Below, one piece after another: positions 43,741 through 52,250 of a stretch of 64,000 nucleotides of DNA. This DNA is from Cesiribacter sp964504565 (GTDB lineage: Bacteria; Bacteroidota; Bacteroidia; Cytophagales; Cyclobacteriaceae), in contig CAZDEY010000002.1 of NCBI GenBank assembly GCA_964504565.1, positions 1 to 64,000 on the forward strand, read 5' to 3'. How positions within the stretch are numbered: position 1 is the first letter of the stretch; each line of letters begins with the position of its first letter. The notes beneath the pieces are model-generated. The model ran no database searches, was not told where the DNA came from, and saw only the letters and a program-made list of their open reading frames with translations. The translations under genes were made by a program, and so were the position numbers.

Positions 43741-43770
43741 AATCCTTACCCCTTCGGTAAGGATTTTTTT
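43741..43770 (+). terminator. terminator of ssrA
   Basis: The stem AATCCTTACC with GGTAAGGATT and a CCTTC loop ends in T7, directly after the tmRNA. Confidence 0.92.
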
Positions 43771-43961
43771 ATTTCCGGATGTAAGATTAATTAGTAATTT
43801 CCACACATTAGGCGGGTATTTATTCCTCAGGTTGGGTAATTTTTCGTTGGAGTCAATGTTAGTGCTTTAATCGCAAAGTGGCTCTATGTACTATTTAAGG
43901 CGTTTTTTCGTTTTTGGCACGCTTTTGATATATAGATAGAGCAGTAACATTTATTTTTTAT

Positions 43962-44507
43962 ATGAAGAAGCTTGTTTTAAGCGCAGCATTTGTAGCTGGT
44001 GCATTAACTTTTACCACTGCTCAGGTGCAACCTGTTAAAACTGAAAAACAAACTAATAATGAGGCTACTCACCTAGAAGAAAGCCTTAGTATAGAGCGCA
44101 TGTCTAACCGCACTAGCGAAGATATGACTGGCAGAAGGGTAATTATGATGGAAGAACTACCCGAAAGTGTTCAGGAAGCATTTACTAGTAATAAAGACTT
44201 TAAGAATTGGTCGGTAAAAGAAGTGATGGAAGTTGAAGCTACCACTACCGATCCGCTACAGTACGAAATTGTATTAGTTGCCGAAGACGTTCAGGATGAA
44301 ATTGAAGAGGCAACTGAAGACATTAATGACGAGGTTCAGGACGCTGCTGAAGACGGCGCGCCGGTGCAACAAGTTGAAGTAAAAGCCAATGTTCCGGCGG
44401 TGGTAGTTCGCTACGATGCCAATGGTAACCTAATTTCTAAAGTTGACCGTCCGGCTGAGGATGATGAAGCTTCAGAAATGGATAATATGTATCGCGACGA
44501 TCAATAG
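43962..44507 (+). CDS. secreted acidic protein, PepSY-like
   Basis: The 181-residue protein has a signal peptide (MKKLVLSAAFVAGALTFTTAQ) and a very acidic mature part. The segment ELPESVQEAFTSNKDFKNWSVKEV, followed by YEIVLVAEDVQDEIEEA and a closing VRYDANGNLISKV, resembles the PepSY-like fold of Bacteroidota secreted proteins. Between them lies a Glu/Asp-rich insertion (EIEEATEDINDEVQDAAED). It is exported and probably periplasmic. There is no catalytic motif. A terminator follows at 44600-44633, so it is a single-gene unit. Confidence in the fold call is moderate. Confidence 0.6.
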   Translation: MKKLVLSAAFVAGALTFTTAQVQPVKTEKQTNNEATHLEESLSIERMSNRTSEDMTGRRVIMMEELPESVQEAFTSNKDFKNWSVKEVMEVEATTTDPLQYEIVLVAEDVQDEIEEATEDINDEVQDAAEDGAPVQQVEVKANVPAVVVRYDANGNLISKVDRPAEDDEASEMDNMYRDDQ

Positions 44508-44599
44508 TTGCGAAAAGAGTGTCGGGGGCTTATTTTATTCAACAGAAATTTTTTGTAAGCCTGTAGCTATTTTTTAACCTAATTCCGTTTCAACCAAGT

Positions 44600-44633
44600 A
44601 AGCGAAGTGCCTATATTGCACTTCGCTTTTTTT
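44600..44633 (+). terminator. terminator of the PepSY-like gene
   Basis: A perfect 11-bp stem (AAGCGAAGTGC with GCACTTCGCTT) and a 7-base loop end in T7, about 90 bases past the stop codon. Confidence 0.9.
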
Positions 44634-44685
44634 CATTATTTTTTCGTACCTTGTTTAATTATTTTTTATCGATACCTCTTCTCCT

Positions 44686-46041
44686 ATGCTGCGATTGTTG
44701 ATAGTTGACGATGACCCTATGTTCAGGCTAATGCTTAAGACCTTTTTAGGGAAGCATGAGTTTGAAATTGAGGAAGCCACTACCGGCAAAGAAGGTCAGC
44801 GTAAGCTTTTTGATGCTGACTACGATTTGCTGCTTACCGACCTAAGGCTTCCCGAAATGGATGGCATCGAGTTGCTACAGGTAGCCCGCCGGCAGAACTC
44901 CAACCTTCCGGTTATTCTTATGACTAGCTTCGCCGATGTGAAGACCGCGGTGCGAGCTATGAAGTTAGGGGCTTATGAGTATGTAACCAAACCCATTAAC
45001 CCAGAAGAACTGCTACTTACGGTTAAAGCCGCTATACGATCGCGTGAGCAGGAAGAAGCTCCGATAGTAGAAAAGTCAGAGTTTGTAAAAGGAAAATCAG
45101 ATGCCGCCCTGCGCATAGAAGAATATATTCAATTGGTTGGTCCAACCAAAATGTCAGTGCTTATTCAGGGCGAAAGCGGCACCGGCAAGGAATATATCGC
45201 TAAACAAATTCATCAGAATAGTAAACGTTCGGACGAGCCGTTTGTAGCGGTTGACTGCGGTACTTTACAAAAAGAATTAGCCGGAAGCGAATTATTTGGG
45301 CATGTTAAGGGGGCATTTACCGGGGCCCTACATGACAAGCAGGGGCAGTTTCAGGAGGCGGCCGGCGGAACCCTTTTTCTGGATGAAATAGGAAACTTGC
45401 CCTACGAAGTTCAAATTTCCTTATTAAGGGCCTTGCAGGAAAGAAAGGTTAAGCCCGTAGGCGGCCGCCAGGATGAGGATGTAGATGTACGTATATTGGC
45501 GGCTACTAATGAAAACCTAATGGCCTCAGTTGAGCAAGGTAAATTTAGGGAAGACCTATACCACCGGCTGAATGAGTTTACCATTGCCGCCCCGGCCCTA
45601 AGGGAGCGCCAAGAGGATATTGCCCAATTTGCCCGCCATTTCCTGAAGATTGCCAATCAGGAATTGGATAGGTCAATACTAGGGTTTGATGATGAGGTTT
45701 TAGCCATATTTGCTAAGTACAACTGGCCGGGTAATTTGCGAGAATTGCGCAATATTGTTCGCCGGGCTGTTCTACTTGCCCGCACTGAGCATATAGAAGT
45801 GAGCGATTTGCCGGAAGAAATGCAAGAACAGGTTGAAGGTGAAGTTTTAACCAATGGTAAACCAAATTTTAAGGTACCGGAAACCGTTGATTTAAAGTTA
45901 CTGGCCGAACAAAATGAGCGGGAGATGATTCAGAAAGCACTTCGCCAGGCCAATTTTAATAAATCAAAGGCAGCGCGTTTACTTAATATTGATAGGAAGA
46001 CCTTATACAATAAGCTTAAGCTATATAATATGGAACTGTAG
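44686..46041 (+). CDS. NtrC-family sigma-54 response regulator
   Basis: The 451-residue protein has a receiver (about 1-115) with Asp52 in LLTDLRLP, an AAA+ domain with Walker A GESGTGKE at 162-169, the sigma-54 contact GAFTGA at 209-214 and Walker B GGTLFLDE at 227-234. A C-terminal Fis-type helix-turn-helix (FNKSKAARLLNIDRKTLYNKLKL) binds DNA. All motifs needed to activate sigma-54 RNA polymerase are intact. The kinase is not adjacent, though the convergent hybrid kinase at 46068 is a candidate. The target promoters are not evident in this window. Confidence 0.95.
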   Translation: MLRLLIVDDDPMFRLMLKTFLGKHEFEIEEATTGKEGQRKLFDADYDLLLTDLRLPEMDGIELLQVARRQNSNLPVILMTSFADVKTAVRAMKLGAYEYVTKPINPEELLLTVKAAIRSREQEEAPIVEKSEFVKGKSDAALRIEEYIQLVGPTKMSVLIQGESGTGKEYIAKQIHQNSKRSDEPFVAVDCGTLQKELAGSELFGHVKGAFTGALHDKQGQFQEAAGGTLFLDEIGNLPYEVQISLLRALQERKVKPVGGRQDEDVDVRILAATNENLMASVEQGKFREDLYHRLNEFTIAAPALRERQEDIAQFARHFLKIANQELDRSILGFDDEVLAIFAKYNWPGNLRELRNIVRRAVLLARTEHIEVSDLPEEMQEQVEGEVLTNGKPNFKVPETVDLKLLAEQNEREMIQKALRQANFNKSKAARLLNIDRKTLYNKLKLYNMEL

Positions 46042-46067
46042 GTATAGTTTTTTTTAACTATATATCC

Positions 46068-48635
46068 TTAGGCCAAAGCTGAGACTTTTTCTTCTACCCA
46101 CTGAATAAGGGCGCTAAGTAATTCTTGCAGTTCTTGTACTAAAGGTTCCATAGCTTCTTTATTAGAAGCTTCCAGCTCTATTTCTTTAAGGCAATCGGCG
46201 GCATCTTCAGCTTTAAACTGTTTTACTGCTGGGTACATACGGTGGGCTATCTCGCGTACCTCATTTAAGTTGCTGGCGGCAAACTCGCGGTTTAAATCCG
46301 CCAAGTTAGATTTGGTATTTTCCAAAAACGAGAGTAGCATAGTTTGTAATGCATCCTGATCGCCACCGGCGTACTGCTCAAAGGTTTCTGAAGAGTAGGT
46401 AGAATTAAGTTTAGAATCTTTACTTTGTACGGTAGAAGTATTAATTGGGTATTGGTCGGCCTCAGGATCAGAAGGCCATATTCTTATTAGTAATTGCCTT
46501 AGTTCAGATTCGGTAAATGGTTTTAGCAGATAATCAGCCATGCCTTGCTTAATGTACTCATCTAAATCGCGTTTCTGGGCATTGGCAGTTACTACCACCA
46601 CCGGTAATCCGGCGTAGTCCGATTCTCTGATTTTGTGAAGCAGTTCCAAACCGCTCATGCCCGGCATGTGCATATCAGTTAAAATCAGGTCAAAATTGCG
46701 TGACTCTAATGCGGTAAGAGCCTCTTGAGCATTACCGGCCAGCGTATGGGGTATTTTCCATTTATTCAGAATAGTTGTTAGCAGAAGCCCATTTAGCGGA
46801 TCATCGTCTACCACTAATATTCGGCGGTCGTGCCAATCAGTTTTTACTTTGGTTGAAGATTTTACAATCTGAGCCGGGATCTGGACTTCAGCCTTGCCTC
46901 TTGGGTAGGGAATACTTAGGTAGAACAGCGTACCCCGGCTGGCGCGGCTTCTAACATTGATTTGTCCATCCTGAAGTTCTACCAAGCGGCGGGTTATGGA
47001 AAGGCCCAGACCGGTACCGCCAAAGCGTCGGGTAATGGAAGTATCGGCCTGCGTGAAGCTGGAGAATATATCGCGGAGTTTATTGGATGGAATGCCGATG
47101 CCGGTATCCAGAACCGATACATCTATTACAAATATTCCGTAACCATTATCACGGGCGCGAACCCGGAGCCGGACCGCCCCCTGGTCGGTAAATTTTATGG
47201 CATTGCCTAACAGGTTAAAAATAATTTGTTGAAGGCGGAAGGGGTCGCCGATAATCCAGACCGGGGCAATCGGCAGGTCTTCTTCAAACCTTAACCCTTT
47301 AGCTATTGCACGCGGAGCCATTATGTTAATGCACTGCCGGGCAATTTCCAGCAGGTTAAAATTGAGCTTCTCAAAATGAAGTTGACCGGCTTCAATTTTG
47401 CTCATATCAAGTATATCGTTAACCGTAGCCAGTAGAAATTCACTGGAGTGCCGTATAGCCTGAACCTGTTCTTGTTGGTGGTGCGGTAAATTAGCTTGTT
47501 GAAGTTGCTCACTAAAGCCCTGAATAGCATTTAGCGGAGTACGCATTTCGTGGCTCATGTTAGCCAAAAACTCTTCTTTAACCTGGCTTAGCTTTTCGGC
47601 TTTTTGTTTAGCATCCAGCAACTGGCGGCGTATTGAGTTACCCTTGCTGATATCACGAATAGCCAGCATAGCAAAAATTACGCTGGTAAGTAAACCGGTG
47701 CACACCACCATAAAAATTATCAGCAGGCTATCTTCCACCACGCGCCGAGCTTGGGCAATTGATCGTTCCGATGTGGCGTATTCTTCCAGTTCCAGCTCGT
47801 GAATGAGGGCCCGCATCCGGTTCATAATTTTTTGGTCGTTGCCCAGTAGGGCAAGTTCCTGCGTACTTAATTGGCGACGGTTGATACTTTCCTGCTCCTT
47901 TAGAGCACGGAGGGTAGTTTTAACGTTGGCCAATACCGTTTCCGAAGGTTGCTGGGTTATAGTGATAGTATCCACGGTAACCTCGCGGGTGGTGGTTGTA
48001 ATATTGCTATCGCTAGGTACCAGTACGGTTTGGGTTTTCTTTTTACCAAAGATTTTATCAATAATTCCTTTTCTTTCCAGGGGCTCAACTTTTACCTGCG
48101 AGGCGGCTTTAATTTGCTGCTGGGTTTGGGTTTCGGTTTTGGTTAAAGCTTTATTAATTTTAACTGGTCGGCGAACATCTTTGCTTAGCTTACGCAGCGC
48201 CTGATCGGTAAATATTTGCTTGTCTAGTTCGGCTTTCAGCTCCATAAAGGTGTTTAGTCCGCTCATTTTCTGGTCAATAAGCGTTTGTAAGCTGTCTAAC
48301 TGAGATTGCCAGTCGGTGCGGGTGGTAGAGGTGCGGAGCGAATCGATCCAGCCGGACAATTCCAGATTCTTCTGCTGATAGGCTACCAAAAAGGTATCTT
48401 GTTGGGTAAGGGTGTACGATCTAAAATGACCTTCGGCCTCTACCAGATCAACTAAAAGTTGGCTAATGAAAAGCGGGGTTTGATTAGGTTTAGCCAGGGT
48501 TTCTGCCGAATTAGATATCTGGTTAAAGCTGCGAATGCCCAAATACAGGGCAAAGGCCAAGCCTAATGTTAGTAGGGTTACAGATAAAAAGATTTTTACC
48601 TTAGTAGAGGACGTTGAAAGGGTTTTCTGCCGCAA
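46068..48635 (-). CDS. membrane hybrid histidine kinase with receiver and Hpt
   Basis: The 855-residue protein has an N-terminal membrane segment (about 12-30) and a second near 305-325 that bound a sensor region of about 275 residues. A charged, Thr-rich insertion lies near 160-230 of the sensor (KKKTQTVLVPSDSN). HisKA has MSHEMRTPLNAIQGF near 365, the ATPase has GTGLGLSITRRLV, then a receiver with ILVVDDDPLNG and LILTDMHMPGMSG. The C-terminal Hpt has IAHRMYPAVKQF. Phosphate can pass His-Asp-His in one chain and then to a separate regulator. The convergent NtrC-type gene is 26 bases away at the 3' ends. Stimulus unknown. Confidence 0.92.
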   Translation of the reverse strand: MRQKTLSTSSTKVKIFLSVTLLTLGLAFALYLGIRSFNQISNSAETLAKPNQTPLFISQLLVDLVEAEGHFRSYTLTQQDTFLVAYQQKNLELSGWIDSLRTSTTRTDWQSQLDSLQTLIDQKMSGLNTFMELKAELDKQIFTDQALRKLSKDVRRPVKINKALTKTETQTQQQIKAASQVKVEPLERKGIIDKIFGKKKTQTVLVPSDSNITTTTREVTVDTITITQQPSETVLANVKTTLRALKEQESINRRQLSTQELALLGNDQKIMNRMRALIHELELEEYATSERSIAQARRVVEDSLLIIFMVVCTGLLTSVIFAMLAIRDISKGNSIRRQLLDAKQKAEKLSQVKEEFLANMSHEMRTPLNAIQGFSEQLQQANLPHHQQEQVQAIRHSSEFLLATVNDILDMSKIEAGQLHFEKLNFNLLEIARQCINIMAPRAIAKGLRFEEDLPIAPVWIIGDPFRLQQIIFNLLGNAIKFTDQGAVRLRVRARDNGYGIFVIDVSVLDTGIGIPSNKLRDIFSSFTQADTSITRRFGGTGLGLSITRRLVELQDGQINVRSRASRGTLFYLSIPYPRGKAEVQIPAQIVKSSTKVKTDWHDRRILVVDDDPLNGLLLTTILNKWKIPHTLAGNAQEALTALESRNFDLILTDMHMPGMSGLELLHKIRESDYAGLPVVVVTANAQKRDLDEYIKQGMADYLLKPFTESELRQLLIRIWPSDPEADQYPINTSTVQSKDSKLNSTYSSETFEQYAGGDQDALQTMLLSFLENTKSNLADLNREFAASNLNEVREIAHRMYPAVKQFKAEDAADCLKEIELEASNKEAMEPLVQELQELLSALIQWVEEKVSALA

Positions 48636-48983
48636 GCCTATTAATTTAAGTTAATAACGGAAAAATTCAGGAAATGGGTTCCGTACCGAAAATACTTAGA
48701 AGATATAGGTAAAACAACCGCGGCCACTATACTTATAGAACTGATTGGCAAACTTGCCTGTTTGCAAACTCTTTAGCCCTTAGTTTTAGGTATGGGGGGG
48801 AGTTTAGCTGTTACAGCATTTATAGCCACTCGAAGATTAGGAAATAGCTTGCCTATATTTGGATAACTAAGCCGGCACAATTAGCAAAAGCGCGTCAGCT
48901 TTAACTATTGTAGCCTGCGCCGCCAAGAGGCTAGCGACGAAACAACCTAACAACTTAATGATAAATAAAGAGATAAGTTCTGC
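48636..48983. other. 348-bp intergenic region, no gene seen
   Basis: Between a hybrid kinase start and a lipoprotein stop. A small stem (GCAAAC with GTTTGC near 48755-48775) and G-run (GGGGGGG at about 48793) are visible. No coding frame, tRNA or strong terminator was recognised. Confidence 0.6.
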
Positions 48984-49607
48984 TTATTGGCCATCACAGG
49001 CTTTCACCATATTTTTTATACCCTTGCGAAGGGCGGCGCTGGAGGCCATGCCTACCGTACCGTAATTTCGGTATTTGGTGGTACCCTCTTCATCCGTACT
49101 GGCCCAGGTTATTGTTTCGCCTTTGGAGCTTAAACGGTAAATTGGTGTGGTGCGGGGCAAGGAGAATAAGGTTAAGTGGATAAACGCCCGGTCGGTTAAG
49201 TCTGGTTCCGGGTTAATGGCGGGCCATTCGCCCTTTTCCTGCCGGGTGCGTTCGTCGCTAGCCCAGTCGGCCGGTAATTCGCTGTGCGAGGCTACTAAGA
49301 TGTGGGTATAGCCCGATTTTCTAAGAAAAGCCCAGCTACTGGTATCGTTTACTTTAGTAATTCCTACGTGAAGCAAAAACTCATCGGTAAGGGTATAGCT
49401 GGTTTTTATACCGTGCTGGTTAAGGGCACTACTTAGTTTTTCGTACCAGTTAATGCTGGTGTAGTAATCCTCGCCTTCCAGGGGCGGAATTAGCACACTA
49501 TCGCCGGCTTGCAGTAGACCAGTGCAGGGGTAGGGGCGGCTTTGCTCCGTGGTAACGCAAGCACTCAGGCCGGCCAGAAGAATTAAGGAGTAGATTAAAT
49601 TTTTCAT
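48984..49607 (-). CDS. lipoprotein, unknown
   Basis: From ATG 49607 the product is 207 residues starting MKNLIYSLILLAGLSAC, with the lipobox LSAC (Cys at 17), so it is lipid-anchored. A longer frame to 49709 would put the signal peptide at residue 35 and is rejected. The mature part is globular with WYEKLSSALNQHGIKTSY and VASHSELPADW segments and a C-terminal GIKNMVKACDG. No family recognised. It is 79 bases downstream of the beta-barrel gene, with a terminator hairpin between them. Confidence 0.75.
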   Translation of the reverse strand: MKNLIYSLILLAGLSACVTTEQSRPYPCTGLLQAGDSVLIPPLEGEDYYTSINWYEKLSSALNQHGIKTSYTLTDEFLLHVGITKVNDTSSWAFLRKSGYTHILVASHSELPADWASDERTRQEKGEWPAINPEPDLTDRAFIHLTLFSLPRTTPIYRLSSKGETITWASTDEEGTTKYRNYGTVGMASSAALRKGIKNMVKACDGQ

Positions 49608-49615
49608 ATAAATAA

Positions 49616-49645
49616 AGCGAGAGATAGTTATGCCTACCTCTCGCT
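49616..49645 (-). terminator. terminator after the beta-barrel gene
   Basis: An 8-bp perfect stem (AGCGAGAG with CTCTCGCT, 49616-49623 with 49638-49645) is followed on the minus strand by a T-rich run. Confidence 0.65.
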
Positions 49646-49686
49646 CAAAAGTTGTGCCTATAATGTTACTAGGTGAAATCTTTTCT

Positions 49687-50247
49687 TTAATTTCTAACCC
49701 TATAGCCAAACCTTAAAACTAGATTTATTGCGCCGGAATTTTCATAACCTCCGTATTCGTGGAAGTAGCCTCGATACCCTATTCCTAAGCCGGTCTCAAA
49801 ATTATATTTTTCTCCCAGGTTTCTTCTGATGCCCCAAGTGGGCACAACCCACAAGTCTGGTATTACGCTTAAATTAGCTCTGTTAGAAAGGGCTACCCAG
49901 TTAGGGTGGTGGCTAATATGTAAGGTCAGAAAATTGCCGCTATTACCATCTATACGCTTATTCTCTTCGTGTCTTTTAGCTAAATTGTAGTACCAGCGGG
50001 GTTCAGCGGTAATTGCCGGCACCACTAAATAACCAAGCCCACCATTAAAGCTACCCCCAAAAAGTCCGGCATCTAGCCCAACTTCTAGCCGTAAAGCCAG
50101 GGTATTGGCTAAGGGTACCTCATGATTAAAATAAGCGCCCAGTAACCCTAACTGAAGGTTGGTAGTTTTATCTTCTACTAGTCTGCTTTGACCATAAGCA
50201 GTATAGGCCAAGCATTGTATAACTAAAAGCAGTAGGAGCTGCTTCAT
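49687..50247 (-). CDS. small outer-membrane beta-barrel protein, unknown
   Basis: The 186-residue protein has a signal peptide (about 1-20) and then about eight amphipathic strands (LQLGLLGAYFNHEV, LALRLEVGLDAGLFGG, FLTLHISHHPNWV, FETGLGIGYRGYF) ending GAINLVLRFGYRVRN. This is a small barrel such as the OmpX/OmpW type. The C-terminus lacks a terminal aromatic residue, which is slightly unusual. No named family is assigned. It lies 78 bases downstream of the M2 peptidase gene in the same direction. Confidence 0.6.
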   Translation of the reverse strand: MKQLLLLLVIQCLAYTAYGQSRLVEDKTTNLQLGLLGAYFNHEVPLANTLALRLEVGLDAGLFGGSFNGGLGYLVVPAITAEPRWYYNLAKRHEENKRIDGNSGNFLTLHISHHPNWVALSNRANLSVIPDLWVVPTWGIRRNLGEKYNFETGLGIGYRGYFHEYGGYENSGAINLVLRFGYRVRN

Positions 50248-50325
50248 AATTGGTTAAGGATAGTACCGGTCTACCACAATTGTCTTTACAGAACAAGGGC
50301 AATAGACCGGCTGGTTAAATAAAAT

Positions 50326-52149
50326 TTAAATAGACTCCGGCAACGTATGGGTTCTACCTTGGTTTACTTCTTTCAGATATGCCATTAACGGCTCAAAGTA
50401 GGTTAACATGGCCTTAGCACTTAAGTCTTCGCCGGTGGTTTCTTTAAGTAGTTCGCGCCAGTCGCGGGTGGCGCCGGGGCTTAACAAATCGCTTAAAAAT
50501 TTACCTACTTCTTTATTACCGTAGTAGTTGGTAGCCCGGGGGTCCTGCTTCAGTATATTTTTGGCTATGTGGTTGTGCAACTGAAACAGCAATGCGTAGC
50601 TAATGGCGTAGTCGTAGTACTGGGCGGCATCGTTGTTGATGTGGGTTTTAGAGGCAGCATCGGTATACTCCTCGCTCCGAACGCTAGGCGGTACCATACC
50701 CTGATACTGTTTGGCATATTGCCACCAGCGGGTGTTCAGTTCGTTTTCCGAAAGATTATTGGCGTATAAATCGTGCTCAAAGTGGGTCATAACTCCGGCT
50801 GAAAACGGTATGAACACTATGTAATTTAGGGCTTCTTTCAGCAGGGTTTGCATTTCGTCGGTCGGCACATTTTGATCTACCAGGCCTAAACCGGCCATAA
50901 AGGGTTTTTGCATAGCGGCCAGGCCCAACATACTGCCCACTGCCTCGTGAAATGCCCTGTTGGCACCGCCGCGGAGTAAGGGTGGCACATCCGGGTTGGT
51001 GTAACTGATATAGTAGTAAATATGGCCTAGTTCATGGTGGGTGGTTTCGTACCATTCTTCGTTAGGAATTACGCTCATTAGGCAGCGCACATCCTGTTCC
51101 AAATCCATATGCCAGGCCGAGGCGTGATTATTTTTTTTGTAATTGGCACCCTCGGGTAGGGGGTAGAGGCTGCTCTTCTCCCAAAAGCTGGCGGGTAGCT
51201 CTTCAAATCCTAAGCTAACGTAAAAGCGCTCGGCTTGCTTAATAAGCCATTCGTTGCCTTTTTCTTCCAGAACCGGGTCAATATCTACGCCTTCTACGTT
51301 TACCAGTGCGCTCCAATCTTGCCCCCAGCGGTTGGGTAGCCAGTGGGCGGGCAGCATATTGGGTACTTCTTTCTGGCCTAGTTTCTTAGCTAATTCGTAA
51401 CGGGCGTACGTGTGCAGTTCGCGGTACAGCGGCCATATATCTTTGATTAACTGCTGGTTGAGTTCCATCATTTCTTCGGTACTCATGCCGTAATCGCTAA
51501 CTTGGTAGGCAAAGTAATTGTCATAGCCTAAATCCTGAACGGTTGCGTTACGGAGCTTTCTTAGGTTTAGTAACCCATCGCGAAGCGTAGTACCTACCTG
51601 TTTGCTGCTATTCCAGGCATTCAGGCGGGCATCTAAGTTCCAGGTACCTTTCAATATGTTGTCTATATCATTAGTGCTTACGCTTTTATTATCTAGTGTA
51701 TAGTCGTAGCCGAAAAGAAGTTCGGTTTGGGCGGCCTCGGCCTTTATTCTCTCGCTAACCAAATCGGCTACGGTTGCCGGATTATTGGCGGCATTATACA
51801 GTATTGTGTTAAATTGCTTAACCTGAAGTTCGGTAAGCTGCTCTTTCTTACTTAGAAATTCTTTGGCTTTATTAATATTTTCTTCGCTGCCGGTAAAGCG
51901 GGCGTACGCTTCATTAGCTTGTTGCACCTGGTAAGCATTGGCGGTATCGCCCACTACAATTTTAGTGTTGGATGCCCATTCAGCCTCGGCCGATTCCAGG
52001 TATAATTGTTGAAATTCAGCGGTATAGCTATCGAGAAAAGTTTGGGCTTCGCTCTGCACTGAGGTAGCTTCTTCTGAGGTGCTTTCGCTAGGTTGTTGCG
52101 AGCAGGCAGTTAGTGCCACTATACCTGCCATCCATAGTATTTTCTTCAT
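50326..52149 (-). CDS. peptidyl-dipeptidase A-like M2 metallopeptidase, lipoprotein
   Basis: The 607-residue protein has a lipobox at its N-terminus (MKKILWMAGIVALTAC, Cys at 16), so it should be lipid-anchored in the envelope. The zinc motif is HHELGH in WYETTHHELGHIYYY, with the third ligand in FHEAVGSMLG about 25 residues later, exactly as in angiotensin-converting enzymes. It is one complete M2 domain, the size of the testis-type or bacterial ACE. It should release dipeptides from peptide C-termini. The biological substrate in bacteria is unknown. Genes before and after it are in the same direction. Confidence 0.92.
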   Translation of the reverse strand: MKKILWMAGIVALTACSQQPSESTSEEATSVQSEAQTFLDSYTAEFQQLYLESAEAEWASNTKIVVGDTANAYQVQQANEAYARFTGSEENINKAKEFLSKKEQLTELQVKQFNTILYNAANNPATVADLVSERIKAEAAQTELLFGYDYTLDNKSVSTNDIDNILKGTWNLDARLNAWNSSKQVGTTLRDGLLNLRKLRNATVQDLGYDNYFAYQVSDYGMSTEEMMELNQQLIKDIWPLYRELHTYARYELAKKLGQKEVPNMLPAHWLPNRWGQDWSALVNVEGVDIDPVLEEKGNEWLIKQAERFYVSLGFEELPASFWEKSSLYPLPEGANYKKNNHASAWHMDLEQDVRCLMSVIPNEEWYETTHHELGHIYYYISYTNPDVPPLLRGGANRAFHEAVGSMLGLAAMQKPFMAGLGLVDQNVPTDEMQTLLKEALNYIVFIPFSAGVMTHFEHDLYANNLSENELNTRWWQYAKQYQGMVPPSVRSEEYTDAASKTHINNDAAQYYDYAISYALLFQLHNHIAKNILKQDPRATNYYGNKEVGKFLSDLLSPGATRDWRELLKETTGEDLSAKAMLTYFEPLMAYLKEVNQGRTHTLPESI

Positions 52150-52250
52150 ATAGGAAAGAATAAGCCGGGGTTAGATTTAGAAAGGCTAATTTACGTAATA
52201 TTGCCTATACCCGGTACTCTATACCAAAACTACCACCGGTGTCGGTAAAA

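Noticed and set aside
46043..46062. Inverted repeat around a T-run between convergent signalling genes as a terminator
   Set aside because: The stem is short and AT-only with the T-run in the loop, so it is too weak to call.
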